Below the pieces are notes generated by a model, which searched no databases, was not told the DNA's origin, and was given only the letters and a program-made list of their open reading frames with translations. DNA of 64,000 bases from assembly GCF_000010305.1 (NCBI RefSeq), contig NC_012489.1, forward strand, positions 3,231,646 through 3,295,645. The letters run 5' to 3'. Positions 44,174 to 53,358 of the stretch are shown here, in pieces. The position numbers were made by a program, and so were the translations under genes. How positions within the stretch are numbered: position 1 is the first letter of the stretch; every line of letters begins with the position of its first letter. This stretch comes from Gemmatimonas aurantiaca T-27. Its GTDB lineage: Bacteria > Gemmatimonadota > Gemmatimonadetes > Gemmatimonadales > Gemmatimonadaceae.

Positions 44174-45364
44174 TCAGTGCGTCACGGCGGGCGCCGCGAC
44201 GGTCCGTGTTGCGGCGCGCGGCGTCACCTGCGACACCGACGACTTCTGCTCCGATGCGGCCGTGCGGCAACCGGTGGGGCCGGACACCACCCGCGACGGA
44301 ATGCCCCGGCACTGATCGTTGGTGCAGCCGGGGCACCGTGTGACGTACTGCGGGCTCCATGGCGTACGCGCCGCCAAGTGCTGCGCCACGATATCGGCCA
44401 GCGCGTCGAGAAACTCGGTGCGCACGTTGAGCGCTGGAGCGCGCCGGAACCCCGTCATGCCGAGCGAGTGCGCGAGCTCCGCGTACTCGATGTCGAGTTC
44501 AGAGAGCGTTTCGATGTGGTCGCTGGTGAACGCGATGGGCACGATGAGCAGATTCTTGCGCCCCGACTTCGCGAATTGCTCGATCACTTTCTCGGTGCTC
44601 GGCCCCAGCCAACGTACCGGTCCGACCTCCGACTGGAACGACACGAGATGCGGATTACGCAGGCCGATCGCCTGCACCACCCGACTCACCGACGCGCCGA
44701 TTTCCGCGGGATACGAATCGCCACGGTCGATGATGGACAGCGGCAGGGAGTGCGCGCTGAAGAGCACCATCACATCGTCACGCTCCGCCTCGGGAAAATC
44801 CTCGAGGCCATCTTCCACCGCGCCGGCCATGGCTTCGATGAAGCCGGGATGTTCGCCCCAGCGATCGATGATGCTCCATTCGAACGCATCCTTGAGTCCC
44901 GTGCGATCGAGCGCGCGCCACAGATCGTTGAGGCTCGATCCCGTGGTGGCGCAGGACCACTGCGGATACTGCGTGAACGCGATCGCGCGCGTGATGCCAT
45001 CGGCTTTCATCGCCTGCAACGCGTCATCGGCGAACGGCGTGGTGTAGCGAAAGGCGATGTAGAAACGATGCGGAGCCGTCTCCGGCGACATTTCGTCGAG
45101 CCGGCGGCACATGGCCTCGCCCTGCGCTTCCGTCCACCTCCGAATGGGCGATCCACCACCGATCGCTTCGTACAGCTTGCGCACTTTGGGCGCACGGCGC
45201 GTGGCGATGAACTTGCCAAGCACGTCCTGCCACGGCAGTTGAATGATCTCGCGATCCGCGAACAGCCGCACCAGAAACGGTTCGACATCATCGAGCGTGG
45301 CAGGCCCGCCAAGGTTCATCATGACGATGCCGGTGCCGCCGCCTGTTCCGCTGGATGAAGTCAT
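44174..45364 (-). CDS. hemH: Ferrochelatase with probable [2Fe-2S] cluster
   Basis: 396 residues from ATG 45364. It inserts ferrous iron into protoporphyrin IX. Active-site His205 is in FSAHSLP, and a SDHIETLSELD segment matches the acidic Glu path. Four cysteines line up with the cluster ligands of animal ferrochelatases: C138 in QYPQWSCATTGSSLN, and C344-x2-C347-x4-C352 in RCPGCTNDQC near the C-terminus, a spacing of 205 residues between first and second (206 in the human enzyme). Most bacterial ferrochelatases lack this tail. The longer in-frame start at 45418 has no support. hemA follows after 18 bases. Confidence 0.94.
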   Translation of the reverse strand: MTSSSGTGGGTGIVMMNLGGPATLDDVEPFLVRLFADREIIQLPWQDVLGKFIATRRAPKVRKLYEAIGGGSPIRRWTEAQGEAMCRRLDEMSPETAPHRFYIAFRYTTPFADDALQAMKADGITRAIAFTQYPQWSCATTGSSLNDLWRALDRTGLKDAFEWSIIDRWGEHPGFIEAMAGAVEDGLEDFPEAERDDVMVLFSAHSLPLSIIDRGDSYPAEIGASVSRVVQAIGLRNPHLVSFQSEVGPVRWLGPSTEKVIEQFAKSGRKNLLIVPIAFTSDHIETLSELDIEYAELAHSLGMTGFRRAPALNVRTEFLDALADIVAQHLAARTPWSPQYVTRCPGCTNDQCRGIPSRVVSGPTGCRTAASEQKSSVSQVTPRAATRTVAAPAVTH

Positions 45365-45487
45365 GCCGAAGCATCGACAGTTGCACACAGCGGAACCATT
45401 CCGGTTCTCTACGGGCACCGCTCCGTACTGTTACCTACCTCGTGTACGACGCACACCACCTACGTCACACATGAGAATTTCTACAAA

Positions 45488-47587
45488 TCAATTCCCGATT
45501 GGTCCGAGACGGAAAAGACTCCACGGCCACGCCAACGCACCAGGTTCCGTACCTTCCAGAAACCACTCCATGTAGCGCTGATCGGCAGGCGTGTTGGCGG
45601 TGGTCGGCTGCCCGGTGCTGCGATCGAGCTCGACCGCTACTACACCTGGCGGCGGTGACCAAACGCTGCTGGCGCGCGACTCATACGCCGATGCAAGGAT
45701 GTGCCCGGCGATAGGTGCCGCCAGGGTCCCGCCCGCTGCTCCAGGCGCGATCATGGCCGGTTTATCGAACCCGAGCCACACACCGGTCACCAACTCCGGC
45801 GTCATCCCCACGAACCACACATCAGTGTTGTCGTTCGTGGTGCCGGTCTTGCCAGCCACCGGAACGCGGGCCGGCACCAAGCGGCGCAGGGCCGTCGCGG
45901 TGCCGCGGGTGACCACGTCCTGCATCATGTCGCGCATGATGAACGCCACACGCGGATCCATGGCCGGGCGCGTGGGGGCACCGGTGGGGCTCAACACCGT
46001 ACGCCCGGTCCGATCTTCCACGCGCACAATGAAACGCGGGTCGACCCCCACCCCACCGTTGTCGAATGCGGCATACGCGGCCACAAAGTCGAGTGGCTGC
46101 ACCACACTCGCCCCCAATGCACTCGAGGGATACGGGGCGATCGGCGCCCGCAGACCCGCCCGACGGGCCAGTGCGGTCACCGAATCCATGCCCACCGACA
46201 GCGCGAGTTGCACGGCCACCGGATTGCGCGAGCGGGTCAGTGCCTCGCGCAACGTGAGTGTGCCGAGGAATGCGTTGTCGGCGTTGTCGGGGGAGTAGAT
46301 CTGGCCATTGTCGAGGCGCACACGGAGCGCGGTGTCAGCCACGGTCGCGTTGGCCGTGAGCCCCTGCGCGATGGCCTGCGCATACACGAACGCCTTGAAG
46401 CTCGATCCGGGCTGACGATTGCCGTCGACCGCACGATTGAATGACGAACGCGCGTAGTCGCGTCCACCCACCAACGCGCGCACGTCGCCGGTGGCCGGAT
46501 CCAGCACGACAGCGGCGCCTTCGAGGCAGGCCGAGACCTTCGGCGCCTTGGCCCCCGGCTTGGTGGTGGTGTCCGCCGAGGCTCGGCATCGCTGACCGCG
46601 AAAACCCTGTCGTCCCTCGATTTCTTCGATGCCGCTGGTGAGCGACTGCTGCGTCGCGCGTTGCAGCGCCAAATCGATGGTGGTGTGGATGCGATAGCCG
46701 CCCTGCATCACCGGCACCCCCGCCCGCTCAGCCTGCACGCGGACCACGTCCACCACCCACGGTGCCTGCTGCCGGCTGGTACTGACGGTCCGCACGGGTT
46801 CTTTCTGTGCCGCCTGGGATTGGGCGGCGGTGATGTAGCCCTGGTCGGCCATCAGCGCGAGCACCGTATTGCGGCGCACCCGATTGCGCTCGGCGTAGCG
46901 CACCGGATCGTAGAGCACGGGGCTTTTGGGCATGGAGGCGAGCGACGCCGCCTCGGCCAGTGTGAGATCGGCCGCGCCCTTGGCGAAGTACTGCCGAGCG
47001 GCCATCTCGATGCCATAGGCACCGCGTCCGAACGAGATCTGGTTCAGGAACGCCTCGAGAATCTGTTCCTTCGAGTAGTGCCGTTCCATTTCGCGCGCCG
47101 CCTGCTGCTCTCGCAGTTTGCGGGTGGGCGAACGATCGCGCCGGTCGATGACATCGGGGTGCATGTTGCCCACCAGTAGCTGCGTGATCGTGCTGGCCCC
47201 ACGCAGGTTGCCCTTGGTGACGGCGTCCTTGAGGGCACCCGCCACGCCCACCAGATCCACGCCATCATGCTGGTAGAAGCGCTTGTCTTCCACCGCGATG
47301 AACGCCTGTCCCACGTACTTCGGCAGCGTGCGCACCGAAATGCTCACCCGCCGCTCGCGTCCGAGTTCTCCCAGCAGTGCGCCATCGCGGGCCAAAACCA
47401 GTGTGGCCTGCGGTGGGGTGATGATGCGCCACGGCTCGCCGGTGGACACCGGGGCCGCGGCTTGCGTGGGTGGGGTGCCCTGACCAGCCGCCTGGGCCAA
47501 CAGCGCCGGCGCCATGCCCAGGGTCAGCGCCACCTGCAGCATGGTGAACAAGGGGCTCGGCCGGACGCCGGGGCGGAATCGGATCAT
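45488..47587 (-). CDS. Class A penicillin-binding protein (PBP1A-like, bifunctional)
   Basis: 699 residues. A hydrophobic N-terminal anchor (to about 35) leads to a GT51 glycosyltransferase domain (about 65-245: AVEDKRFYQHDGVD, STITQLLVGN, QILEAFLNQISFGRGAYGIE). The transpeptidase domain (about 305-640) has GSSFK (SxxK), SRN (SxN) and KTGTT (KTG). It polymerises and crosslinks peptidoglycan in the periplasm. The ending, after residue 640, is short with no extra domains. Divergent from the nadE gene with 59 bases between. Confidence 0.94.
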   Translation of the reverse strand: MIRFRPGVRPSPLFTMLQVALTLGMAPALLAQAAGQGTPPTQAAAPVSTGEPWRIITPPQATLVLARDGALLGELGRERRVSISVRTLPKYVGQAFIAVEDKRFYQHDGVDLVGVAGALKDAVTKGNLRGASTITQLLVGNMHPDVIDRRDRSPTRKLREQQAAREMERHYSKEQILEAFLNQISFGRGAYGIEMAARQYFAKGAADLTLAEAASLASMPKSPVLYDPVRYAERNRVRRNTVLALMADQGYITAAQSQAAQKEPVRTVSTSRQQAPWVVDVVRVQAERAGVPVMQGGYRIHTTIDLALQRATQQSLTSGIEEIEGRQGFRGQRCRASADTTTKPGAKAPKVSACLEGAAVVLDPATGDVRALVGGRDYARSSFNRAVDGNRQPGSSFKAFVYAQAIAQGLTANATVADTALRVRLDNGQIYSPDNADNAFLGTLTLREALTRSRNPVAVQLALSVGMDSVTALARRAGLRAPIAPYPSSALGASVVQPLDFVAAYAAFDNGGVGVDPRFIVRVEDRTGRTVLSPTGAPTRPAMDPRVAFIMRDMMQDVVTRGTATALRRLVPARVPVAGKTGTTNDNTDVWFVGMTPELVTGVWLGFDKPAMIAPGAAGGTLAAPIAGHILASAYESRASSVWSPPPGVVAVELDRSTGQPTTANTPADQRYMEWFLEGTEPGALAWPWSLFRLGPIGN

Positions 47588-47646
47588 AGCACAATCTTAC
47601 ACGGACTCGGCCCGACGGTTCGGCCACCGTTCGCTAGTTTTGGAAG

Positions 47647-49572
47647 ATGCTTGGTGATCCGATCCGCCCGCTGACTATCGCCCTGTGCCAGTTCGCCCCT
47701 CGAAAGGGTGACACAGTCGGCAATCTCGCCCGAATTGGGCGCCTCTGCGCGCAAGCCGCGTCGCTGGAGCCGCGCCCGCAGGTGGTGCATTTCCCGGAGA
47801 CGGCACTTTCCGGCTATTTCGTCGAGGGAGGGGTGCGCGAAGTGGCGGTCACCGCCGGCGTGCTCGCCTACGATCTCGACGACGCCTATCGCGCCGCCTG
47901 CCTCACGGCGGGGCTGGACCTGGTGCCGCTGGATGTGGTCATCGGCTTCTACGAGCGTTGGCGCGATACCCTGCACAACAGCGCGGCCTACATCACCATC
48001 GGACTGGACGACGGCCCGCCGGTACTGCGGCATGTGCATCGCAAGAACTTCCTTCCCACCTACGGCCTCTTCGACGAAGAGCGTTTCGTGGAACGGGGCA
48101 CCGACATCCGGGCGTTCGAAACGCCGTGGGGGCGCGCGGCCCTGCTGGTGTGTGAGGACGCGTGGCATTCCATCAGCGGCACCCTGGCGGCGCTCGATGG
48201 CGCACAGTTGGTATTCGTGTCGTCCGCCGCGCCAGCCCGTGGCTCCTGGCCGCGGGAAGATGGCATCCCCGGCCCGTACAGCGCGGCGCGCTGGGAACGG
48301 CTCATTCGCGATATCGCGGAAGAACACGGTGTGTACACGAGCTTCGTGAACCTCGTGGGCTCCGAAGGTGGCAAGCGTTTCTTCGGCACATCACATCTGG
48401 TAGGCCCGGGCGGCGACGTGCGTGGCCGTGCGCCGGTGTGGGAAGAAAGTTTTGTCACGTTCACGGTGGATCTCGACGACATCGTGCGCGCGCGCTCCGA
48501 CAGTCCGCTGCTCAGCGATCTGCGCGTGGCGTTGCCACACGTGCTCGACAACGTGCGTCGTGTGACCGATGGCGCCCCCACGGCGCTGGCGTATGACGGA
48601 CCCGAGCCCGGTGCGGCCGACTTGCTCCGTCAGGCCCGTGGGTTCACCACCGGGGAATTTCCCATTCCCTCGGACTTGCTGCAGAAGGCCAACACGGTGG
48701 TGCGTGCACTGCCCGAGCAGTTGCCCGTCATCCGGCACAGTATGCGCGATCACGGCGGTCCGCCGCCGCTGGCCATCGACGCCGAGCTCACCGAGGAATG
48801 GCTCACGGGCTTCCTGCGCGAAGAGATGGCCCGTCGCGGTTTTGGCAAAGCCGTCGTTGGGATCTCGGGCGGGGTGGATTCGGCCGTGACGGCGGCGCTC
48901 GCGGTGCGTGCACTTGGTGCGTCCAATGTCATCGGTGTGCGCCTGCCCTACCGCACCTCCAGCGCCGAGTCGCTGGATCATGCGCAGTTGGTGATCGACG
49001 CGCTGGGGATCGAGTCACGTACACTCGACATCTCGCCGGCGGTGGACGGCTATCTCGCCAACGAGCCCGACGCCGATGGTGCCCGTCGAGGCAATGTGAT
49101 GGCTCGCGTGCGCATGATTGCGCTGTTCGATCTCTCGGCCCGCTATCGTGCCCTGCCCCTCGGTACCGGCAACAAGACGGAACGACTGTTCGGGTACTTC
49201 ACGTGGCATGCCGACGACTCACCGCCGGTGAACCCGATCGGTGATCTGTACAAGACACAGGTGTGGGAGCTGGCCCGTCATCTCGAATTGCCGTCGATCG
49301 TAATCACCAAAGCTCCGACGGCCGACCTGATCGTGGGTCAGACCGACGAGAGTGACCTCGGCATCTCGTATCCTCGGGCCGACGAAATCCTCAACGGCTT
49401 GTTGCACGGCTACTCCGATGAGGCCATGCGCGCGCGTGGTTTCTCCGAGGAAGAGTTGGGCATCGTATCCCGTCGCCTGAACGGCACCCACTGGAAGCGG
49501 CGACCGCCGGCCACGGCACTGGTCAGCCAGTCCGGCATCGGCGAATCGTATCTGCGTCCGGTGGACTACTGA
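47647..49572 (+). CDS. nadE: Glutamine-dependent NAD+ synthetase
   Basis: 641 residues. The N-terminal nitrilase-type glutaminase has its triad: Glu in HFPETALSGYF, Lys in HRKNFLPTYG and Cys in LVCEDAWH. The C-terminal amidotransferase domain (about 370-640) has the PP-loop SGGVDSAV, and LGTGNKTERLFGYFTWHADDSP is the NadE signature. It converts nicotinic acid adenine dinucleotide to NAD+ with glutamine-derived ammonia. The start ATG 47647 follows GGAAG, a modest ribosome site. It is followed by the response-regulator gene 39 bases downstream. Confidence 0.95.
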   Translation: MLGDPIRPLTIALCQFAPRKGDTVGNLARIGRLCAQAASLEPRPQVVHFPETALSGYFVEGGVREVAVTAGVLAYDLDDAYRAACLTAGLDLVPLDVVIGFYERWRDTLHNSAAYITIGLDDGPPVLRHVHRKNFLPTYGLFDEERFVERGTDIRAFETPWGRAALLVCEDAWHSISGTLAALDGAQLVFVSSAAPARGSWPREDGIPGPYSAARWERLIRDIAEEHGVYTSFVNLVGSEGGKRFFGTSHLVGPGGDVRGRAPVWEESFVTFTVDLDDIVRARSDSPLLSDLRVALPHVLDNVRRVTDGAPTALAYDGPEPGAADLLRQARGFTTGEFPIPSDLLQKANTVVRALPEQLPVIRHSMRDHGGPPPLAIDAELTEEWLTGFLREEMARRGFGKAVVGISGGVDSAVTAALAVRALGASNVIGVRLPYRTSSAESLDHAQLVIDALGIESRTLDISPAVDGYLANEPDADGARRGNVMARVRMIALFDLSARYRALPLGTGNKTERLFGYFTWHADDSPPVNPIGDLYKTQVWELARHLELPSIVITKAPTADLIVGQTDESDLGISYPRADEILNGLLHGYSDEAMRARGFSEEELGIVSRRLNGTHWKRRPPATALVSQSGIGESYLRPVDY

Positions 49573-49611
49573 GCGGAATACGGGTGAGGGTTTCCGCATG
49601 ACGGCGGACGG

Positions 49612-50328
49612 ATGACGGCCGTCCGACTGCACCTCCTGATCGTGGAGGATGATGAACACGTCCGCCACGCGCTGCGTGAGACGCTGCAGGAGTACGCGGC
49701 GGACGTGAGTGAAGCGGCGACGGCGCAGGAAGGACTGACCATCGCCTCGCGGCAGACGTTGGATGCCATCATCCTCGATCTGGGTCTGCCCGATTCCACA
49801 GGGCTGGCGTTGTGTCAGTCATTACGTGCGTTCACGCAGGTGCCCATTCTCGTGCTCTCCGCCATGCACGATGAGAACAGCAAGGTGGCACTGCTGAATG
49901 CCGGTGCCGACGACTATGTCACCAAGCCGTTCTCGAGTGCAGAGTTGGTTGCCCGCATTCATGCACATGTCCGTCGTGTCAGTGATCGCCGTGATGGCAT
50001 TTCTCCGGTGCTGCTGCGCTTGGGTGATGTCGAGCTCGACCTGCAACAACGGGTCGCCACCCGGGCCGGTCAGCCATTGCGATTGACGCCCACCGAGTGG
50101 ACGCTGCTGCGCGTGTTGGTGGCGCAGCGTGGCCGAACCATGACTCACCGGCAGTTGTTTCTTGCCGTGTGGAACCGTGAGTACGGCGATGCGAGCCTGC
50201 ACCTGCGCGTGCACCTCACACACCTGCGCCGCAAGATCGAGGCAAATCCGGCCGAACCGCGATTCATCGTCACGGATCCGGGCGTCGGATATCGATTCGA
50301 GCCACCTGCTGCCGACGAGCCGGCCTGA
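49612..50328 (+). CDS. OmpR/KdpE-family response regulator
   Basis: 238 residues. Receiver domain about 7-120 with the acidic pair (VEDDE), phospho-acceptor D56 (IILDLGLPD), a Ser/Thr switch and Lys (YVTKPFSSAEL). The winged helix C-terminal domain (about 130-230) has the recognition pattern RLTPTEWTLLRVLVAQRGRTMTHRQL when read along. Sequence signs such as LGLPDSTGLALCQ resemble KdpE. The histidine kinase overlaps its stop by one base (TGATG). No kdpFABC genes are here; downstream lies a metal efflux operon whose leader carries an 11-bp repeat array. Confidence 0.9.
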   Translation: MTAVRLHLLIVEDDEHVRHALRETLQEYAADVSEAATAQEGLTIASRQTLDAIILDLGLPDSTGLALCQSLRAFTQVPILVLSAMHDENSKVALLNAGADDYVTKPFSSAELVARIHAHVRRVSDRRDGISPVLLRLGDVELDLQQRVATRAGQPLRLTPTEWTLLRVLVAQRGRTMTHRQLFLAVWNREYGDASLHLRVHLTHLRRKIEANPAEPRFIVTDPGVGYRFEPPAADEPA

Positions 50329-51464
50329 TGTGGGCTCGCCATCGTCGCTCGCTGATCCTGTGGTTGCTTTGGGTGGTGGCGCTCGCGGCACTGGTGGCGA
50401 TCCTCGTGCCATCGCGCGAGCAGGTCGAACAAACGCATGCCGCACTGATGATGCTGCTCATCGTGTTGGGTGCGAGTGCCACGGTGGGCTTCACGGCCGG
50501 AGTGAGCATCGCCTTGCTCGCCTTCGCGCTGCTCAGCTACTACTTCGAGTCGCCACTCGACACGATTGATCTGCCAACGGGCGTGGACCTCATCGAGCTC
50601 ACGTCGTTCCTGATCGTGGCGGTGGTTGCCGCGCGTTTGCTCACCATTGCACGTACGCGCGCCACACTGGCCGAGCTGCGGGCGCGGGAGATCGAGCGAC
50701 TCGCCGCTGAACGCACGGCGTTGGCAACCCAGGCCGCGCAGGCCGAAGGACTGGCGGAAGCCAATCGCATGAAGGACGCGCTACTGGCCACGGTCTCGCA
50801 CGATCTGCACACCCCACTCACGACGATTCGCGCGCTCGCCGGCCGTCGCTCCGTGGCCGACGATGCCGACTGGCTGCTCGTCCAACAGGAAACCGATCGA
50901 CTCGCACATCTGGTGCGTGAACTGCTCGACTACTCCCGTATCCGGGGAGGAGCCTTGCCGGTGCGCATCGAATCGTATCCGGCCGAAGATCTGGTGGGAG
51001 CGGTGGCGCGAGAGTGTGCGCATCGCCTGGGTGCGCACACCTTGCACACGCACGTGCCCATGTCCGGGCCGGTGCTTGCCGGCATGTTCGACCTGGTACT
51101 CAGCACCCGTGTGTTGGTCAATCTCGTGGAGAATGCGGCAAAGTATGGTACGGCCGACAGTCGTATCGATCTCCACGTGGAGCGCATCGGCAGCACACTG
51201 CGTTTCGCCGTGTCGAATCAGGGACCGACCATTGCGGACGCCGACCGTGAACGCATCTTCGAGCCGTTCACACGTGGCGGCAGCACCGTTGCTCAATCAC
51301 GCGTGCCTGGTGTAGGGCTGGGGCTCGCCATTGCGCGGGCGCTGACGGAGGCGCAGGCGGGATCACTCGCCCTCGCGGTGACGCAGGGTGCCAACGATTC
51401 CGGAACCACCACCTTCGTGCTGACGCTGCCGGCGACCGACTGGACGGAGATGGCTCCGGAATGA
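50328..51464 (+). CDS. Sensor histidine kinase with KdpD-like four-helix membrane domain
   Basis: 378 residues from ATG 50328. Four helices (about 8-27, 38-56, 58-76, 88-107) resemble the DUF4118 region of KdpD. HisKA follows with H158 in ATVSHDLHTPLTTIRAL and an HATPase domain (about 265-370: LVNLVENAAKYG, VGLGLAIARAL). The KdpD N-terminal kdp-sensing and Usp domains are missing, so it is a truncated KdpD-like kinase of about 380 instead of about 900 residues. It pairs with the upstream regulator; the signal is not evident. Confidence 0.9.
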   Translation: MWARHRRSLILWLLWVVALAALVAILVPSREQVEQTHAALMMLLIVLGASATVGFTAGVSIALLAFALLSYYFESPLDTIDLPTGVDLIELTSFLIVAVVAARLLTIARTRATLAELRAREIERLAAERTALATQAAQAEGLAEANRMKDALLATVSHDLHTPLTTIRALAGRRSVADDADWLLVQQETDRLAHLVRELLDYSRIRGGALPVRIESYPAEDLVGAVARECAHRLGAHTLHTHVPMSGPVLAGMFDLVLSTRVLVNLVENAAKYGTADSRIDLHVERIGSTLRFAVSNQGPTIADADRERIFEPFTRGGSTVAQSRVPGVGLGLAIARALTEAQAGSLALAVTQGANDSGTTTFVLTLPATDWTEMAPE

Positions 51465-51520
51465 ACTACGCAGATGCTGCCAGCTCTTGTGGCATCAGCA
51501 CAAGCCGCAATGTGCCGACG

Positions 51521-51604
51521 TAGCGCATGCTAGCACGACCTTAGCACGACTTTAGCACAACAGAACGCGGCACAACGTGGCATAGCAGAACATTAGCAGC
51601 GGCA
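51521..51604 (+). promoter_or_regulatory. Array of TAGCA-type direct repeats with 11-bp spacing
   Basis: TAGC-starting units begin at 51521, 51531, 51542, 51553, 51583 and 51594. Three (51531, 51542, 51553) are TAGCACGACCT, TAGCACGACTT and TAGCACAACAG, exactly 11 bp apart, and the last two are again 11 bp apart. Eleven-bp direct repeats are the usual spacing of OmpR/PhoB-family binding sites. The array sits between the two-component genes and the efflux operon, about 76 bases before its first gene. A -10-like TACGAT lies at 51631-51636. Confidence 0.55.
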
Positions 51605-51679
51605 TGGACGATCGCGCCGACTTGTATGGCTACGATGCGGAGGTATCCAGCAACACTCCCGCATCGACCACCTACTGCC

Positions 51680-51979
51680 ATGCATCTGCACACGCTTCGC
51701 CTGGTCCGCATCATTGCGGATCCCTCGCAGACCGCCGCGATTGTCGCGCTGCTCGCCGCGCGAGGTGCGCGCACCTGTCTGCACAGCAGCGTCGCCACAT
51801 CGGATCCGGAACGATCCCGTGCAACGGCACAACCGGCACTCACGCTCACCGAATCGCTCGTGTCCGCCCTGGACGCCGAAGCGATCCTGCGTGCTGTGCA
51901 CGACGAGCTGCAGCCGTACCACGCCGCCGTGGCCTATGCCGTGGAAGCACAGGCCTACCTCCGTGAGCAGCGGTTGTGA
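51680..51979 (+). CDS. PII-like small protein at the head of an RND efflux operon
   Basis: 99 residues from ATG 51680. It opens MHLHTLRLVRIIAD, a beta-strand start like PII proteins, then a helix (AAIVALLAARGA) and a second half with AILRAVHDELQPY and a final strand YAVEAQAYLREQ. This ferredoxin-like layout recalls GlnB/DUF3240-type proteins found beside czc/cus efflux genes. The T-loop uridylylation tyrosine of GlnB is not recognised. The stop overlaps the next gene's GTG start by 4 bases. An in-frame upstream ATG exists at 51626 but the strand start fits 51680. Identity as PII-like is tentative. Confidence 0.55.
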   Translation: MHLHTLRLVRIIADPSQTAAIVALLAARGARTCLHSSVATSDPERSRATAQPALTLTESLVSALDAEAILRAVHDELQPYHAAVAYAVEAQAYLREQRL

Positions 51980-53358
51980 GCAACCCGAAGAAGAGAGCGA
52001 AGGCATTCGCTGGGCGCGACCAGGATCGGTCGATCGGTGACCCGCTTCCCATGGCGTTGCTGACGGGGTTGATGCTGTTGGTATGCGCGGCGCCACTGCC
52101 CGCGCAGCTCCCAGCGACAGCGCCAAGGAGCGTGGAGTCCGACACACTGCGCCTTCGCAGCACGGACCTGCCCGCGCTGGTGCAGCGCAATAACCCTGCA
52201 GCGCGCTCGGCACGCTTCGAGATGGCGTTGTCGGATGGAGACGTGACCACCGCACGCCTGCGCCCGAATCCGGAACTCGAAGTCATGGCCGACGTGTTGC
52301 CGTTGGGTGGCGGAGAAACCCATCCGAACAGCCGGCAATACGGCATCCAACTGGCCTTTCCGATCGAACGGGGCAACAAACGCGGACTCCGCACGGAAGT
52401 AGCCACGCGTGCTCAAACACTCTCCGAGCAACGGGCACGCGACGTGTTTCGGCAGCAGATGCTCGATGTCCAGCTCGCGTGGACGGAACTGCTCGCATCG
52501 CAGGCCGAGGAACGCATCGCATCCGCCACGCTCGACAACTACGACCAGTTGGTGACGGTCAGTCGGGCCCGTCGCGACGCACGACAGATCTCCGAAGCCG
52601 AACTGGCTCGTATCACGGTGGAGCGTGGACGTGCCGCCGTCGCACTAGATACGCAGCGTGGTGAAACGGCCGATGCCCGTGCCACCTTGGCGCGCCTGCT
52701 TGGCATTGCCGCCATCGTCGTTCCAATAGACACACTCGCGCCAATGCCCATCCCCGACAGCAGCGCCGCTGCGCCAACAGCGGATCCGACTCGTGCGGAG
52801 GTCCTGGAAAGCGAGGCATTGCGTGCCCGCGCCGACCTGCTCGCGGCACGTCAATCCGTGGAAGTGGCACAATCCGACCAACGGCTGCAGCACGCCATGG
52901 GCAAGCCTGACGTGTCACTGGCGGTGGAGTACAGCATGCAGCAGTACATCCCGCTGTACGGCGCATCCGTGCGCGTGCCCCTGCCTCGACACAATCGCAA
53001 TCAGGGCGAGCGACAGAAAGCCACGGTGCGTGTGGCCCAGGCCCGCGATGATGTCGAACGCATCGAACGCGAAGTCCGCGTGGAACTGCGCCGTGCGCTG
53101 GCAATCGTCAGGGCGCGCACGGCGGCCCTGTCGCGATTCGGTTCCACGGACGATGGCATCCTCGCCCGTGCCCTCGCCGCGCGCACGGCCGCCGAGTTCG
53201 CCTATCGCAACGGCGCAACGTCGTTGGTCGAGCTGCTCGATGCAGAACGCAGCTATGACGACATCCGCCGGGCCCACGTCGATGCGATCGCAGACGTGAA
53301 TCGCAGCCTCATTCACCTGCACTTCGTGGCAGGCTTCACACTGGAAACCCGGCCATGA
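51976..53358 (+). CDS. CzcC/TolC-family outer-membrane efflux protein
   Basis: 460 residues from GTG 51976, overlapping the PII-like gene. A basic leader and hydrophobic segment (about 25-45) form a signal peptide. The rest is helix-rich with two OEP repeats (about 55-245 and 285-455), including LPALVQRNNPAARSARFE and the long heptad helices typical of TolC-type trimeric channels. It forms the outer-membrane exit of a tripartite exporter. The adaptor gene overlaps its end by 4 bases (ATGA). Confidence 0.88.
   Translation: MSNPKKRAKAFAGRDQDRSIGDPLPMALLTGLMLLVCAAPLPAQLPATAPRSVESDTLRLRSTDLPALVQRNNPAARSARFEMALSDGDVTTARLRPNPELEVMADVLPLGGGETHPNSRQYGIQLAFPIERGNKRGLRTEVATRAQTLSEQRARDVFRQQMLDVQLAWTELLASQAEERIASATLDNYDQLVTVSRARRDARQISEAELARITVERGRAAVALDTQRGETADARATLARLLGIAAIVVPIDTLAPMPIPDSSAAAPTADPTRAEVLESEALRARADLLAARQSVEVAQSDQRLQHAMGKPDVSLAVEYSMQQYIPLYGASVRVPLPRHNRNQGERQKATVRVAQARDDVERIEREVRVELRRALAIVRARTAALSRFGSTDDGILARALAARTAAEFAYRNGATSLVELLDAERSYDDIRRAHVDAIADVNRSLIHLHFVAGFTLETRP

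Noticed and set aside
49612-51464. Complete Kdp potassium uptake system
   Set aside because: Only KdpE/KdpD-like regulators are present, with a truncated kinase; the kdpF, kdpA, kdpB and kdpC genes are not in the window.
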